Origin: Gammaproteobacteria bacterium UBA5109
GTDB taxonomy: Bacteria; Pseudomonadota; Gammaproteobacteria; Pseudomonadales; Pseudohongiellaceae
DNA: 64,000 bases
Assembly (NCBI GenBank): GCA_002414385.1
Contig: DHZH01000008.1
Span: forward strand, 1 to 64,000
Direction of reading: 5' to 3'
Shown: piece by piece, positions 53,949 to 62,945 of the stretch
Layout of the letters: each line of letters opens with the position of its first letter
Position numbering within the stretch: position 1 is the stretch's first letter
The notes under the pieces: generated by a model
What the model was told of the DNA's origin: nothing
The model's database searches: none
The model's input: only the letters and a program-made list of their open reading frames with translations
Translations under genes and position numbers: made by a program

Positions 53949-56900
53949 AACTGATTGCCGATTATCTTTTCCTGCCAGAATTTGCGCAGGCGCTTTTCCG
54001 ATATCGGATAGCGTGTTCCCAGATTCTGGGCAAAGACCGATACCCTGAACTCTTCCAGCATCCAGCGAAAATTTTCCAGCTCTGATGACACCCGGTTCTG
54101 GCTGACCAGATTTTCATATTCCTGCAGGTAGTCGGCATAAAATGTCTGCAACACTTCAGTCCACTGCTGATCTTTTTCGGGCTGACGCGGATACTTCTCC
54201 AGGCGTTGGCTGACAGCCTGCAGATAACGGACCAGCTCGAAATAATACTGCTCTGGCGTATCGCATATAAAATCGGCATGCAGTAATTCATCAAGCTGCA
54301 AGGCGATATCTTCACGCAGCTCACTGCCCTTTGCCAGGTTCAGGCTGTCGAGTTGCTGCAACAGTTCATGATAGAGCTGCATGATTTGACCCAGTTCTTT
54401 TTCCAGCGACTCGGCTTTACTGACCAGCTTCGCCCTGCCTGCATCATAAAGACGATCAAATTCATCCGCATTTTTCGGCAGGCTATCACTGTGCAGGAAT
54501 GCATGACGGAAGGACGCCCGGATTAATTGCCCCAAAACCTCTTCACGACTGCCAAAATGACTCAGCAACAACAAGAGTTGCGGATTTTTTAACAAGTTCT
54601 TTTGCAGGTACTTTACCTGTGAACGGCTTTTCAGCATCAGTAATCGCACAATACCCCAGCGGGTTTCAGTTGCAGCCAGGGATGCAGTATCACACAGGGT
54701 CAGTGCCACACTGTCTTCTTCATCAAGCAGGGCTGGATAGGCAGTCAGCCTGATATCCCCATGTTTTATTTCATGGGTCAGTGCCAGTTCACCAAAGTCC
54801 CACTCAGTGATACCCCGGCGTTCGATACTGCTTTCCGCATGCACCTGCAGGTGCTGCTGGGCTATTTCGGCATACTTGTCCTGCAGTTTATGTAAATCCC
54901 GGCTGCTGTCGAGCAGGTTTCCCTGCTCATCCAGCACGCGAATATTCATGTGCAGGTGACTTTCCAGTGAATAGTTGCGCCACAAGGCAGGATCAATCCG
55001 GACACCGGCGACTGAGGTCAGGGCTTTGGCCAGTATATGTTGCAGACTGCCCTCTTTTTTCTCCCTGATCGCCGGCAACAGTCTCTCAATCACATCCGGA
55101 ACCGGCACAAAGTGTTTGCGCAGGTTCTTGGGCAGGGCTTTAACCAGTGCGATGCATTTTTCCCTGAGCATGCCGGGTACCAGCCAGTCCAGGTCTTCCC
55201 TGCTGAGTTGTTGCAGTGCCGAAACCGGTACATCCACCGATACCCCGTCGTCACTTTTACCCGGAGAAAACTCATAAGCGAGTTTCAGCGCCATGGTGGG
55301 CGTGCTTAACTGATTAGGGAATTCATCCAGGTTCAGCTTCTGGGTATCATTCCGTGTCAGGTCTGCTTCGGTCAGTAACAAACTGGCCGCGGCTTCCCTG
55401 TCGAGCTTTTTATACCAGGCTTCCAACTGCTTTTGTGAGCAGATTTGCTCAGTCAACCGGGTATCGTAAAACTCAAACAGGCTGTCGTCATCGATCAGAA
55501 TATCGCGACGCCGGGTTTTATCTTCAAGTTCGGTAATTTGTTCTATGAGTTTGCGGTTATGCTGATAAAAATCCAGCCGGGTATCGATGTCCAGGGGTAC
55601 CAGTGCCTGACGAATAAACAATTCCCTGCTTAATGCCGGATCGATCTTGCTGAAAGAGACTTTACGCCGTTCCACCAGCGTCAGCCCGTAAAGCGTGACT
55701 TTTTCATAAGCCATGATTTCACCACGCTTTTTCTCCCAGTGTGGCTCCAGGTATTCATGCTTCAGCAACTCTCCTGCGGCTGCTTCTATCCATTCCGCTT
55801 TAATGCCGGCATTGAGCCTGGCATAAAGACGCGAGGTTTCCACCAGTTCAGCAGACAGCAACCACTTGGTCTTCTTTTTAAACAACACCGAACCCGGGAA
55901 AACCTGAAATTTACGATTACGGGTACCAAGATATTCAGAATCCTCATGGCGCCTGGCGACCTGGGAAATCAATCCGCTTAACAGGGCCTGATGAATACTG
56001 TCTTCATCCCCCGGCTGGCGATTTTCTTTCAGGCCCAGCTCGCGACACTGCAGATGCAGTTGCCGGTGAATCTCCCGCCACTCCCGCATGCGCATAAAGG
56101 AAAGAAAGTGTTTCTGGCAATATTTGCGTAACTGATTCCGGGTACAGGACTGCCGTTGTTCTTCATATACAGTCCAGAGTTTTATGAAGCCAAGAAAATC
56201 GGAACCCGGGTGCTCAAATTGTCTGTGTTTTTCATCCGCTGCCTGTTGCCTGTCCATTGGCCGCTCACGCGGATCCTGAATACTCATGGCGCTGACGATA
56301 ATCAGCAGCTCTGCAAGACAGTTTCTGCTGCCTGCATCCAGCAACATGCGGGCAAATCGCGGGTCAACCGGTAAACGTGCCATCAATCGTCCCGCTTTAC
56401 TGAGCTGATTGTCCTGGTTGACGGCACCGATTTCCTGCAAGAGCTTCAGGCCGTCATTGATGGCTTTATTTTCCGGTTTATCAATAAATGGAAAGCTGGC
56501 GATATCGCCAAGTCCCAGGGCATGCATTTGCAGGATGACAGAGGCCAGATTGGTTCGGGTAATCTCCGTATCCGTAAAGTCAGGTCGTGACTGAAAATCT
56601 TCTTCGCTGTATAGACGGATACAGATACCCGGTGCGATTCGGCCACAACGCCCTGCACGCTGGTTGGCGCTGGCCTTTGATATGGCTTCTATGGGCAAAC
56701 GCTGTACCTTGCTCCGAACACTGTAGCGACTCATGCGTGCTGTTCCCGGATCGATTACACAGGTAATACCGGGCACCGTGATGGAGGTTTCCGCCACATT
56801 GGTTGCCAGCACAATTCGCCGGCCGGCATGTGGCTGAAATACCCGGTTCTGTTCCTTGTTGCCCAGACGGGCATACAATGGCAACACTTCAGTATTACCC

Positions 56901-57661
56901 AGTCTGGCCTTGCGCAAGGCCTGGGCAACATCACGAATTTCCCTTTCTCCACTTAAAAAAACCAGCACGTCACCTGATTTGCGACTTTGACTACGTTCCA
57001 GACGAAAGAGTTCCCTGACCGCCTTGATGATGTTTTCAGCAAGTTCCTGATCTTCTTCCTCGGCAATCGGCTGGTAATGGATATCGACCGGATAGGTTCT
57101 GCCGGAAACTTCCACAACCGGTGCTCCATCAAAGTGGCGGGAGAATTTATCCAGGTCGATGGTGGCTGAAGTTATAATCAGTTTAAGGTCCGGTCTTTTA
57201 ACCAGCAAACCTTTCAGATAACCCAGCAGGAAATCTATATTCAGACTCCGTTCGTGCGCCTCATCAATAATGATGGTGTCGTAAGCCTTAAGCTCAGGAT
57301 CCTGCTGTATTTCAGCCAGCAGAATGCCGTCGGTCATCAACTTGATTTGTGTTGCCGGGCTGCTGCGGTCATTGAAGCGAACCTGATAGCCCACTTCCTG
57401 TCCGAGTGCTACCTGCAGTTCATCAGCAATTCGCTGGCTTACGGTTCTGGCTGCCAGGCGCCGGGGCTGGGTATGGCCAATCATGCCCTTCTGCCCTCTG
57501 CCCAGATCAATACAGATTTTTGGCAATTGGGTGGTTTTACCGGAACCGGTTTCGCCGCCGACAATTATGACCTGGTGCGCAGAGATGGCCGCTTTGATTT
57601 CATCCAGCTTTTGCGTCAGCGGTAAGGCTTGCGGGAATTGAACAGGCAGAGAGATGGGCAT
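53945..57661 (-). CDS. hrpA: ATP-dependent RNA helicase HrpA
   Basis: A DEAH-box helicase of 1238 residues, the normal HrpA length. Motifs: GETGSGKTTQLPK (I), IIDEAHERSLNIDFLLG (II), TSATIDLDKFS (III), TNVAETSITVPGI (V) and QRAGRCGRIAPG (VI), then the HA2, OB and long DUF3418 C-terminal regions. HrpA resolves stalled or collided ribosomes in E. coli. Confidence 0.97.
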   Translation of the reverse strand: MPISLPVQFPQALPLTQKLDEIKAAISAHQVIIVGGETGSGKTTQLPKICIDLGRGQKGMIGHTQPRRLAARTVSQRIADELQVALGQEVGYQVRFNDRSSPATQIKLMTDGILLAEIQQDPELKAYDTIIIDEAHERSLNIDFLLGYLKGLLVKRPDLKLIITSATIDLDKFSRHFDGAPVVEVSGRTYPVDIHYQPIAEEEDQELAENIIKAVRELFRLERSQSRKSGDVLVFLSGEREIRDVAQALRKARLGNTEVLPLYARLGNKEQNRVFQPHAGRRIVLATNVAETSITVPGITCVIDPGTARMSRYSVRSKVQRLPIEAISKASANQRAGRCGRIAPGICIRLYSEEDFQSRPDFTDTEITRTNLASVILQMHALGLGDIASFPFIDKPENKAINDGLKLLQEIGAVNQDNQLSKAGRLMARLPVDPRFARMLLDAGSRNCLAELLIIVSAMSIQDPRERPMDRQQAADEKHRQFEHPGSDFLGFIKLWTVYEEQRQSCTRNQLRKYCQKHFLSFMRMREWREIHRQLHLQCRELGLKENRQPGDEDSIHQALLSGLISQVARRHEDSEYLGTRNRKFQVFPGSVLFKKKTKWLLSAELVETSRLYARLNAGIKAEWIEAAAGELLKHEYLEPHWEKKRGEIMAYEKVTLYGLTLVERRKVSFSKIDPALSRELFIRQALVPLDIDTRLDFYQHNRKLIEQITELEDKTRRRDILIDDDSLFEFYDTRLTEQICSQKQLEAWYKKLDREAAASLLLTEADLTRNDTQKLNLDEFPNQLSTPTMALKLAYEFSPGKSDDGVSVDVPVSALQQLSREDLDWLVPGMLREKCIALVKALPKNLRKHFVPVPDVIERLLPAIREKKEGSLQHILAKALTSVAGVRIDPALWRNYSLESHLHMNIRVLDEQGNLLDSSRDLHKLQDKYAEIAQQHLQVHAESSIERRGITEWDFGELALTHEIKHGDIRLTAYPALLDEEDSVALTLCDTASLAATETRWGIVRLLMLKSRSQVKYLQKNLLKNPQLLLLLSHFGSREEVLGQLIRASFRHAFLHSDSLPKNADEFDRLYDAGRAKLVSKAESLEKELGQIMQLYHELLQQLDSLNLAKGSELREDIALQLDELLHADFICDTPEQYYFELVRYLQAVSQRLEKYPRQPEKDQQWTEVLQTFYADYLQEYENLVSQNRVSSELENFRWMLEEFRVSVFAQNLGTRYPISEKRLRKFWQEKIIGNQF

Positions 57662-57698
57662 GAGATTTGTCAGGACTGCAAAGGACTGACAGTAACAG

Positions 57699-58079
57699 TC
57701 AGAGGTGCTGCCTCATACGTCGGGATTTTTTGACATCGAGCATGCGTCTGACTTTGCGTACCCGGTAGGCAGCAATGCCGATAATAATAAACAGGTCAAT
57801 AAAAATAACCGCCATAGCCATCGGCACCAGGGAACGGATGCCCGCCATGGTTTCAATAGTAACAATGTCCATGGCAAAGATGATGATTGCCGGGGCAAGC
57901 ACATCTGATTCAGGCAAGACATACCAGGGAGTAAAAATTACTGCCATGAAGGTACCCTGCATAACGTAGGCAAGGTCCATCCAGAAAACCCGTTTGGCGA
58001 ATTTCCAGAACAGCCAGGATATCGCCACCGCAGCAATCAGGTACACAATCCATGCAATGATGTAATCAAAAGTTTCCAT
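57699..58079 (-). CDS. small four-helix membrane protein, function unknown
   Basis: I do not recognise this 126-residue protein. It has about four hydrophobic segments (8-26, 34-54, 62-80, 85-105) and a basic C-terminal tail (RVRKVRRMLDVKKSRRMRQHL) that should face the cytoplasm. It lies between hrpA and ycgN on the same strand. Confidence 0.7.
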   Translation of the reverse strand: METFDYIIAWIVYLIAAVAISWLFWKFAKRVFWMDLAYVMQGTFMAVIFTPWYVLPESDVLAPAIIIFAMDIVTIETMAGIRSLVPMAMAVIFIDLFIIIGIAAYRVRKVRRMLDVKKSRRMRQHL

Positions 58080-58103
58080 TTAGGCCTGCTCTGCCTGAGG
58101 CTG

Positions 58104-58562
58104 TTAATTCACCCATTTCACTACGTGTTCTTCGAATCCGTCTTCGTGCACAAACTCTTCAGAGATTACCTTGCCTGTTACTGTATTTCCAGCTTCATGG
58201 ATTGCCTGGCGATCGCCAGTGAGCAAGGGGTGCCATTCCGGCAGGTCCTTGCCTTCATATAACAAGCGGTAGGCACAGGTCTCCGGCATCCAGGGCAGAC
58301 TCTGCAAATTGTCCGGACGCAGGACCACGCAGTCCGGTACCAGCTTCTTACGTTCACTGTAAACCTGGCAGCGGCAGCTGGATTCCTCAAAATACCGGCA
58401 GATAACCCGGGTATAGGCAATTTCACCGCTGTCTTCATCTTCTAGTTTGTGCAGACAGCATTTACCACAACCGTCACAGAGTGATTCCCACTGTTCCCTG
58501 CTCATCGATTCAAGGGCAGTGGTTTTCCAGAAAGCCTCTGTTTTGTTCGATTCATTTCCCAT
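58104..58562 (-). CDS. ycgN: YcgN family cysteine cluster protein
   Basis: From the ATG at 58562 the protein has 152 residues and matches YcgN: WESLCDGCGKCCLHKLEDEDSGEIAYTRVICRYFEESSCRCQVY, with the Cys cluster that probably binds zinc or iron-sulfur, and LPWMPETCAYRLLYEG. The start overlaps the end of ycgL by eleven bases, the arrangement seen in E. coli. The frame extends further upstream into ycgL. The function is unknown. Confidence 0.9.
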   Translation of the reverse strand: MGNESNKTEAFWKTTALESMSREQWESLCDGCGKCCLHKLEDEDSGEIAYTRVICRYFEESSCRCQVYSERKKLVPDCVVLRPDNLQSLPWMPETCAYRLLYEGKDLPEWHPLLTGDRQAIHEAGNTVTGKVISEEFVHEDGFEEHVVKWVN

Positions 58563-58821
58563 AGCGGACCGGTTGCGAATGAATATTTGGCGGCAATTGC
58601 AGAAAATAACCCTTGTCACGGATATCTTCCAGTACCTGTTTGCTATTGACTCGGGCCAGCTTGCGTTCCTCGGTCAGGGACAGGGTCATGACTTCAAGCA
58701 GATTACCTGCTCTGGCCATTAAATCGGCCGGAATCTGTGACAGGTCACTGCCTTTTGCAACATACAGGTATAACTCGGCTTCACGCGAACTTTTGTAAAT
58801 GGTACAGAGCATGGATTTCAC
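58552..58821 (-). CDS. ycgL: YcgL domain protein
   Basis: An 89-residue member of the YcgL family (CTIYKSSREAELYLYV, PADLMARAGNLLEVMTLSL, LARVNSKQVLEDIRDKGYFLQLPP). The function is unknown. It starts at the stop of rnd (four-base overlap) and precedes ycgN. Confidence 0.92.
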   Translation of the reverse strand: MKSMLCTIYKSSREAELYLYVAKGSDLSQIPADLMARAGNLLEVMTLSLTEERKLARVNSKQVLEDIRDKGYFLQLPPNIHSQPVRYGK

Positions 58822-59990
58822 TGTAGTATCTCCAGCAGATCATCCAGCAGAATTTGCTTGCGCCAGCCCTGAAGTTCTTCGGGAATTTCCAGCGACTGCC
58901 TGTCAATTTCCTGTCTTCCCTGCGCCTCCTGCTGTAGCGTAACGGCATTAAACAGTGCCATCAACAGGCGTTTGCGTCCCAGAACTTCAACCGGAATCGA
59001 CAGTTTTTCAGCATGTTCCCTGACACAGGCTTGCAGCTGTTTGAAGCGCTTTTTCTGACTGCCGCTCAAAGGTCTTGGAAAAACATGCTCGACCGGTTCC
59101 GGGTGAGTGATGGCCTCCTGTACCAGTTCCAGGACTTTTTTTCCTTCGTACTGAACAAAATTACGGTTCAGTTTCTCAATCCTGCTGAACTGGGACAATT
59201 CCTGCGGACAGATTCTGGCGATGGCCAGTAGTGCATGGTCCCTGAGAATCCAGTTTTTTGGTTTGTCGCGTTCACGGGCACGTTGTTCCCGCCACTGCGC
59301 CAGCACTTTCAGTACTGACAACTGTGTATCATCAAATGACCAGGCAGCCGACATGCTTTTGTAGGCCTGGGAAAAGTCCTGCTGCAACTCATCGGCGTAA
59401 TTATGCCGCAGCCGCGCGCAATCTTCCTGCAGCCATTCAAGCCGTCCGAGTTTTTCCAGTTCGGTGCGCTGCCTGCGATACACTTCCGGTAAATACTCCA
59501 CATCCAGTGCTGCGTAGTGAAGCTGACTATCGCTCAATGGGCGCTGCAGCCAGTCGGAACGGGTTTCCCCTTTGGGGATGTCATGGCCGAAATATTCTGC
59601 CACCATATTCTGATAACTCAGGGCAAAGCCCTGATCAAGAAAGGCATTGGCAATCTGCGTATCAAATACCGGTTTCGGTAATAATTTGTAGACATGGGCA
59701 AAGACCAGCAGGTCTTCCGAACAGGAGTGAAAAATTTTTACAAGCGAATCAGCCTGCATCAAATCCGTGAAAGCTTGCCACTGGCTAATCTGCAAAGGAT
59801 CAATCAGGTAATTTTGTTCGCCGTCATTCACCTGGATAAGCCCCAGTCGCGGATAGAAACTGTCCACCCGGACAAATTCCGTATCAAGGGCCAGATAATC
59901 TTTTTGCCGCCAATGCTGACAGAGACGGTTCAGCTCCTGATCATTATCAAGCAGCTGATATTCACTTACCTGCGCTTCATTTACTGCCAA
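58818..59990 (-). CDS. rnd: ribonuclease D
   Basis: RNase D trims 3' ends of tRNA precursors. The DEDD nuclease motifs are LALDTEFVRVDSFYP (Exo I), IFHSCSEDLLVF (Exo II) and QLHYAALDVEYLPEVY (Exo III), followed by HRDC domains. No ATG is available. A TTG at 59990, right after the recR stop, gives 390 residues and an N-terminus close to that of known RNase D. The frame is open to another TTG at 60050 inside recR. Confidence 0.92.
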   Translation of the reverse strand: MAVNEAQVSEYQLLDNDQELNRLCQHWRQKDYLALDTEFVRVDSFYPRLGLIQVNDGEQNYLIDPLQISQWQAFTDLMQADSLVKIFHSCSEDLLVFAHVYKLLPKPVFDTQIANAFLDQGFALSYQNMVAEYFGHDIPKGETRSDWLQRPLSDSQLHYAALDVEYLPEVYRRQRTELEKLGRLEWLQEDCARLRHNYADELQQDFSQAYKSMSAAWSFDDTQLSVLKVLAQWREQRARERDKPKNWILRDHALLAIARICPQELSQFSRIEKLNRNFVQYEGKKVLELVQEAITHPEPVEHVFPRPLSGSQKKRFKQLQACVREHAEKLSIPVEVLGRKRLLMALFNAVTLQQEAQGRQEIDRQSLEIPEELQGWRKQILLDDLLEILQ

Positions 59991-59991
59991 T

Positions 59992-60612
59992 CTAATTTCC
60001 GCTAATGCTTTGCCGGCCGGCAAAAGAATGGATGAGGGTACCGCCGTCAATGTATTCCAGCTCGCCTCCCAGGGGAATTCCGTGAGCGATACGGCTGACT
60101 TTGAGTTGGCGTTCCTGCAGTTCGGGGATCTTCATCTGTTCGGCAATATAATAAGCAGTTGCCTCACCCTCAACCGTGGGGTTGGTTGCCAGAATAAGTT
60201 CTGCGGCAGCGGATTCTACCACCCGTTGCACCAGGTCATTGACGCCGATTTCTTCCGGACCAATGCCATCAATGGGTGAAAGATGCCCCATCAGTACAAA
60301 GTAATATCCCTTGTAGGTACTGGATTGTTCCACGGCAAAGACATCTGCCGGGGTTTCAACGACACATAACAGACTCGAATCGCGTCGCGGGTCGGCGCAG
60401 ATCTGGCAGATATCTTCTTCCGAGAGCGTCCGGCATTGCTGGCACTGTCCGACACCTTCAACTGCCTCTTCCAGTGCTTTAGCCAGTTGCCTGCCGCCAT
60501 CCCGGTCTTTTTCCAGAAAATGCAGCACCATACGCTGTGCCGATTTGGGGCCAACGCCAGGTAATCGCTGAAAAGCCTGGATCAATTGCTCAATTAAGGG
60601 GCTGTAATTCAT
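59992..60612 (-). CDS. recR: recombination mediator RecR
   Basis: RecR acts with RecF/RecO to load RecA. The 206-residue protein has the HhH motif LPGVGPKSAQRM, the zinc finger CQQCRTLSEEDICQIC and the Toprim region VVETPADVFAVEQ. It is two bases downstream of ybaB, in the dnaX-ybaB-recR operon. Confidence 0.97.
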   Translation of the reverse strand: MNYSPLIEQLIQAFQRLPGVGPKSAQRMVLHFLEKDRDGGRQLAKALEEAVEGVGQCQQCRTLSEEDICQICADPRRDSSLLCVVETPADVFAVEQSSTYKGYYFVLMGHLSPIDGIGPEEIGVNDLVQRVVESAAAELILATNPTVEGEATAYYIAEQMKIPELQERQLKVSRIAHGIPLGGELEYIDGGTLIHSFAGRQSISGN

Positions 60613-60614
60613 TA

Positions 60615-60935
60615 TCAGAAAGGAAATTTAAAACCTTCGGGCAGATTTAAACCGGCTGCCATTCCGGATAACTGATCCTTGTTGCTCTCGGCTACTTTTT
60701 TTACGGCATCATTCATGGCTGCTGCCACCAGGTCTTCGATAAGCTCTTTATCTTCATCGAGCAAGGAGGGATCCAGCTCCACGGCTTTGACTTCATGCTT
60801 GCCATTAATCGTCACTTTTACCAGACCTGCGCCGGCTTCCCCCTGATGTTCCTTGTTCGCCAGTTCTTCCTGGGCTTTCTGCATCTGTTCCTGCATTTGT
60901 TTTGCCTGTTGCATCAGGCCACTGAAATCTGTCAT
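60615..60935 (-). CDS. ybaB: YbaB/EbfC nucleoid-associated protein
   Basis: A 106-residue DNA-binding protein with the family start (FSGLMQQAKQMQEQMQKAQEELA) and LVKVTINGKHEVKAVELDPSLL. It sits between dnaX and recR as in most proteobacteria. Confidence 0.96.
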   Translation of the reverse strand: MTDFSGLMQQAKQMQEQMQKAQEELANKEHQGEAGAGLVKVTINGKHEVKAVELDPSLLDEDKELIEDLVAAAMNDAVKKVAESNKDQLSGMAAGLNLPEGFKFPF

Positions 60936-60955
60936 TTAATCCTCGTTGTTGGGGT

Positions 60956-62725
60956 TCAGTAATCTTCCGGGGTTAAAGGTTCTATACTGTCAGACAATAT
61001 ACTGCCTTCAAAGCGCTCGACCAAGGTTTTCACATTTTCATCATTTCTGAAAGTCTCCTCGGCCCGTTTCTGCCGCTCCAGCTGTTTACGTGAACGGTAG
61101 GCTGCCGGCGTTTCCGCCTCCGAGTCCAGTTCCCCCAATTCAATACGGAGATTGATATCAGTGGCAAAATACTCTGCCAGAGCTGCAGCTATTTTTTCCT
61201 GCTGTGACTCGTTAAAAACAGCCTTCTGGTTTTCATCCAGTGTCAGTTCAATATTCTTGCCGTCAACAGCGGTCATCAGGCAGTTGGCCGCGATACTGCG
61301 GGTAATGCCCTTAAGGTTCAAACCGTAGAACAGAGAAATCCACTGCTCTTCCCTGAGTGTATCAAGCGCAAGCTGGGTGTCAGCCGGAAGTGCTTTGCTA
61401 ATGCCCGGATCAGCCGCTTTCGACTGTGCTCCGGATTCATCCTGTAACTGCGGTGGCTCTGGTGGGTGCTGAACTTTGGTGGCTTCGGCTTTGGCAGGCG
61501 CTTTTTCCTGAACCTTAATGGTTTCTAGCGGCTTTTTTTTTTCGTCGCCGGATGCGGCGGCGTTTTCTGTCTGCCCGGCTGCTTCTCCGGAAGCCTCTTC
61601 AGCCACTTCCCTGACCTGTTCAACAGGACTTTTGGCCGGTGAATGCGGGGTAAAGGCCAGCATGCGCAGCAGAATCATCTCGATACCGGCACGCTCTTCT
61701 ACTGCCAGGGATATATCTTCGCGACCTTTCAGGGCGATCTGGTAATAAAGCTGCACATTTTCCGCCGGCATGTTCCTGGCGTGTTCCAGCAACTGCTTTT
61801 TGTCCCCCTGGCTGTTATCCAGGCCTTCCGGCACTACCTGGGCAATGGCCAGACGATGCAGGTAGGAAATCAGGGCTTCCAGCAGGGCAACAAAATCGGG
61901 GGCTTGTTCGGCAGTATGCTCAATACTTTTAAGCAGGGCCTGGGCATCATCAGCAATCAGGGCGTCCACCAGTTCATAGATAATGCTCTGGTTGATCGTC
62001 CCCAGAAAGGAGGCAATCTCGCTATCGGTGATCTTGCCGTCGCTGAAGGAAATGGCCTGATCCAGCAGGGTTAATGCGTCCCGCACACTGCCTCTTGCAG
62101 CCCGGCCGATCAGCCACAGGGCTTCTTCCTCAAAAGGGATGTTTTCCTGCTCGAGGATAAACTGCAGATGATCCTTGATGATTTCCGGACTGAGGTTTTT
62201 CAGGTTGAACTGCAGGCAACGCGACAATACCGTCACCGGCAGTTTTTGCGGATCGGTGGTCGCCAGCAGGAATTTGACGTGCGGTGGTGGTTCTTCCAGG
62301 GTCTTCAGCAGGGCATTGAAGCTGTGCCCGGACAGCATGTGCACCTCGTCAATCAGGTATATCTTGTAGCGACCCCGGGTCGGGGCATACTGCACGTTAT
62401 CCAGCAACTCGCGGGTATCTTCCACCTTGGTGCGTGAGGCCGCATCCACTTCAATCAGGTCAATAAAACGACCTTCCTCAATTTCCGTGCAGGCACTGCA
62501 TTTACCGCAGGGCTCGGAGCTTACGCCCTCTTCACAGTTCAGGCAGCGTGCCAGAATACGGGCAATGGTGGTTTTACCGACCCCGCGGGTGCCGGTAAAC
62601 AGATAGGCATGGTGTAAACGTTCCTTGTCCAGGGCATTGACCAGCGTCTTGAGCACATGGCCCTGACCGGCCATTTCCTTGAATGTGCGGGGGCGCCACT
62701 TTCTTGCCAGTACCTGGTAGGACAT
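60956..62725 (-). CDS. dnaX: DNA polymerase III subunits tau and gamma
   Basis: The clamp-loader ATPase and, in the full tau form, the organiser of the replisome. The 589-residue reading has Walker A GTRGVGKTT, the four-Cys zinc site (CLNCEEGVSSEPCGKCSAC), the DEVHMLS Walker B and SRC sensor (LSRCLQFNL). After about residue 365 comes a low-complexity Ala/Glu/Lys linker, then the tau C-terminal domain. An A10 tract in the linker can divert reading to give gamma. Confidence 0.97.
   Translation of the reverse strand: MSYQVLARKWRPRTFKEMAGQGHVLKTLVNALDKERLHHAYLFTGTRGVGKTTIARILARCLNCEEGVSSEPCGKCSACTEIEEGRFIDLIEVDAASRTKVEDTRELLDNVQYAPTRGRYKIYLIDEVHMLSGHSFNALLKTLEEPPPHVKFLLATTDPQKLPVTVLSRCLQFNLKNLSPEIIKDHLQFILEQENIPFEEEALWLIGRAARGSVRDALTLLDQAISFSDGKITDSEIASFLGTINQSIIYELVDALIADDAQALLKSIEHTAEQAPDFVALLEALISYLHRLAIAQVVPEGLDNSQGDKKQLLEHARNMPAENVQLYYQIALKGREDISLAVEERAGIEMILLRMLAFTPHSPAKSPVEQVREVAEEASGEAAGQTENAAASGDEKKKPLETIKVQEKAPAKAEATKVQHPPEPPQLQDESGAQSKAADPGISKALPADTQLALDTLREEQWISLFYGLNLKGITRSIAANCLMTAVDGKNIELTLDENQKAVFNESQQEKIAAALAEYFATDINLRIELGELDSEAETPAAYRSRKQLERQKRAEETFRNDENVKTLVERFEGSILSDSIEPLTPEDY
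61533..61542 (-). other. dnaX A10 slippage / frameshift tract
   Basis: Ten A in the coding strand cover codons 395-398 (GAA AAA AAA AAG). A -1 shift gives Lys-Ala-Ala-Arg-Asn-His then TAA at 61515-61517, for a gamma of about 403 residues. A +1 shift meets TAG at once. This is the expected location for making gamma, by ribosomal frameshift or transcript slippage. Confidence 0.75.
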
Positions 62726-62749
62726 GAATTGTTAACAGCCGTATATGGA

Positions 62750-62861
62750 GGTACCCCCTGCCAGCCACACCACGGCACATGCCTTAGCTGCTACCGCTGC
62801 TCCCTTCCGGGCCTGACGGGGTTTACAACCTGGCATTGCGCGGGGACCGACAAGAGATACC
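62750..62861 (-). ncRNA. ffs: signal recognition particle RNA (4.5S)
   Basis: The reverse complement contains the conserved SRP domain IV sequence GTCAGGCCCGGAAGGGAGCA with the partner AGCAGCTAAGGCA and the end TGGCTGGCAGGGGG. The first 15 bases (GGTATCTCTTGTCGG) pair with the last 15 or so, allowing G-U pairs, so the 112-base ends are set by this helix. It lies just upstream of dnaX. Confidence 0.93.
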
Positions 62862-62874
62862 ATAAATCATGGAA

Positions 62875-62897
62875 ATTTAGGCATTTAAGTCCTAAAT
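62875..62897 (-). terminator. weak hairpin between the ABC exporter gene and ffs
   Basis: ATTTAGG and CCTAAAT pair across nine bases. On the minus strand it is followed by TTTCC only, so it is at best a weak terminator for the exporter gene that ends at 62946. Confidence 0.3.
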
Positions 62898-62945
62898 CTC
62901 TACATTCAATCAGGTATGGGATTATCTGGTACTGAGGCTGGGGAA

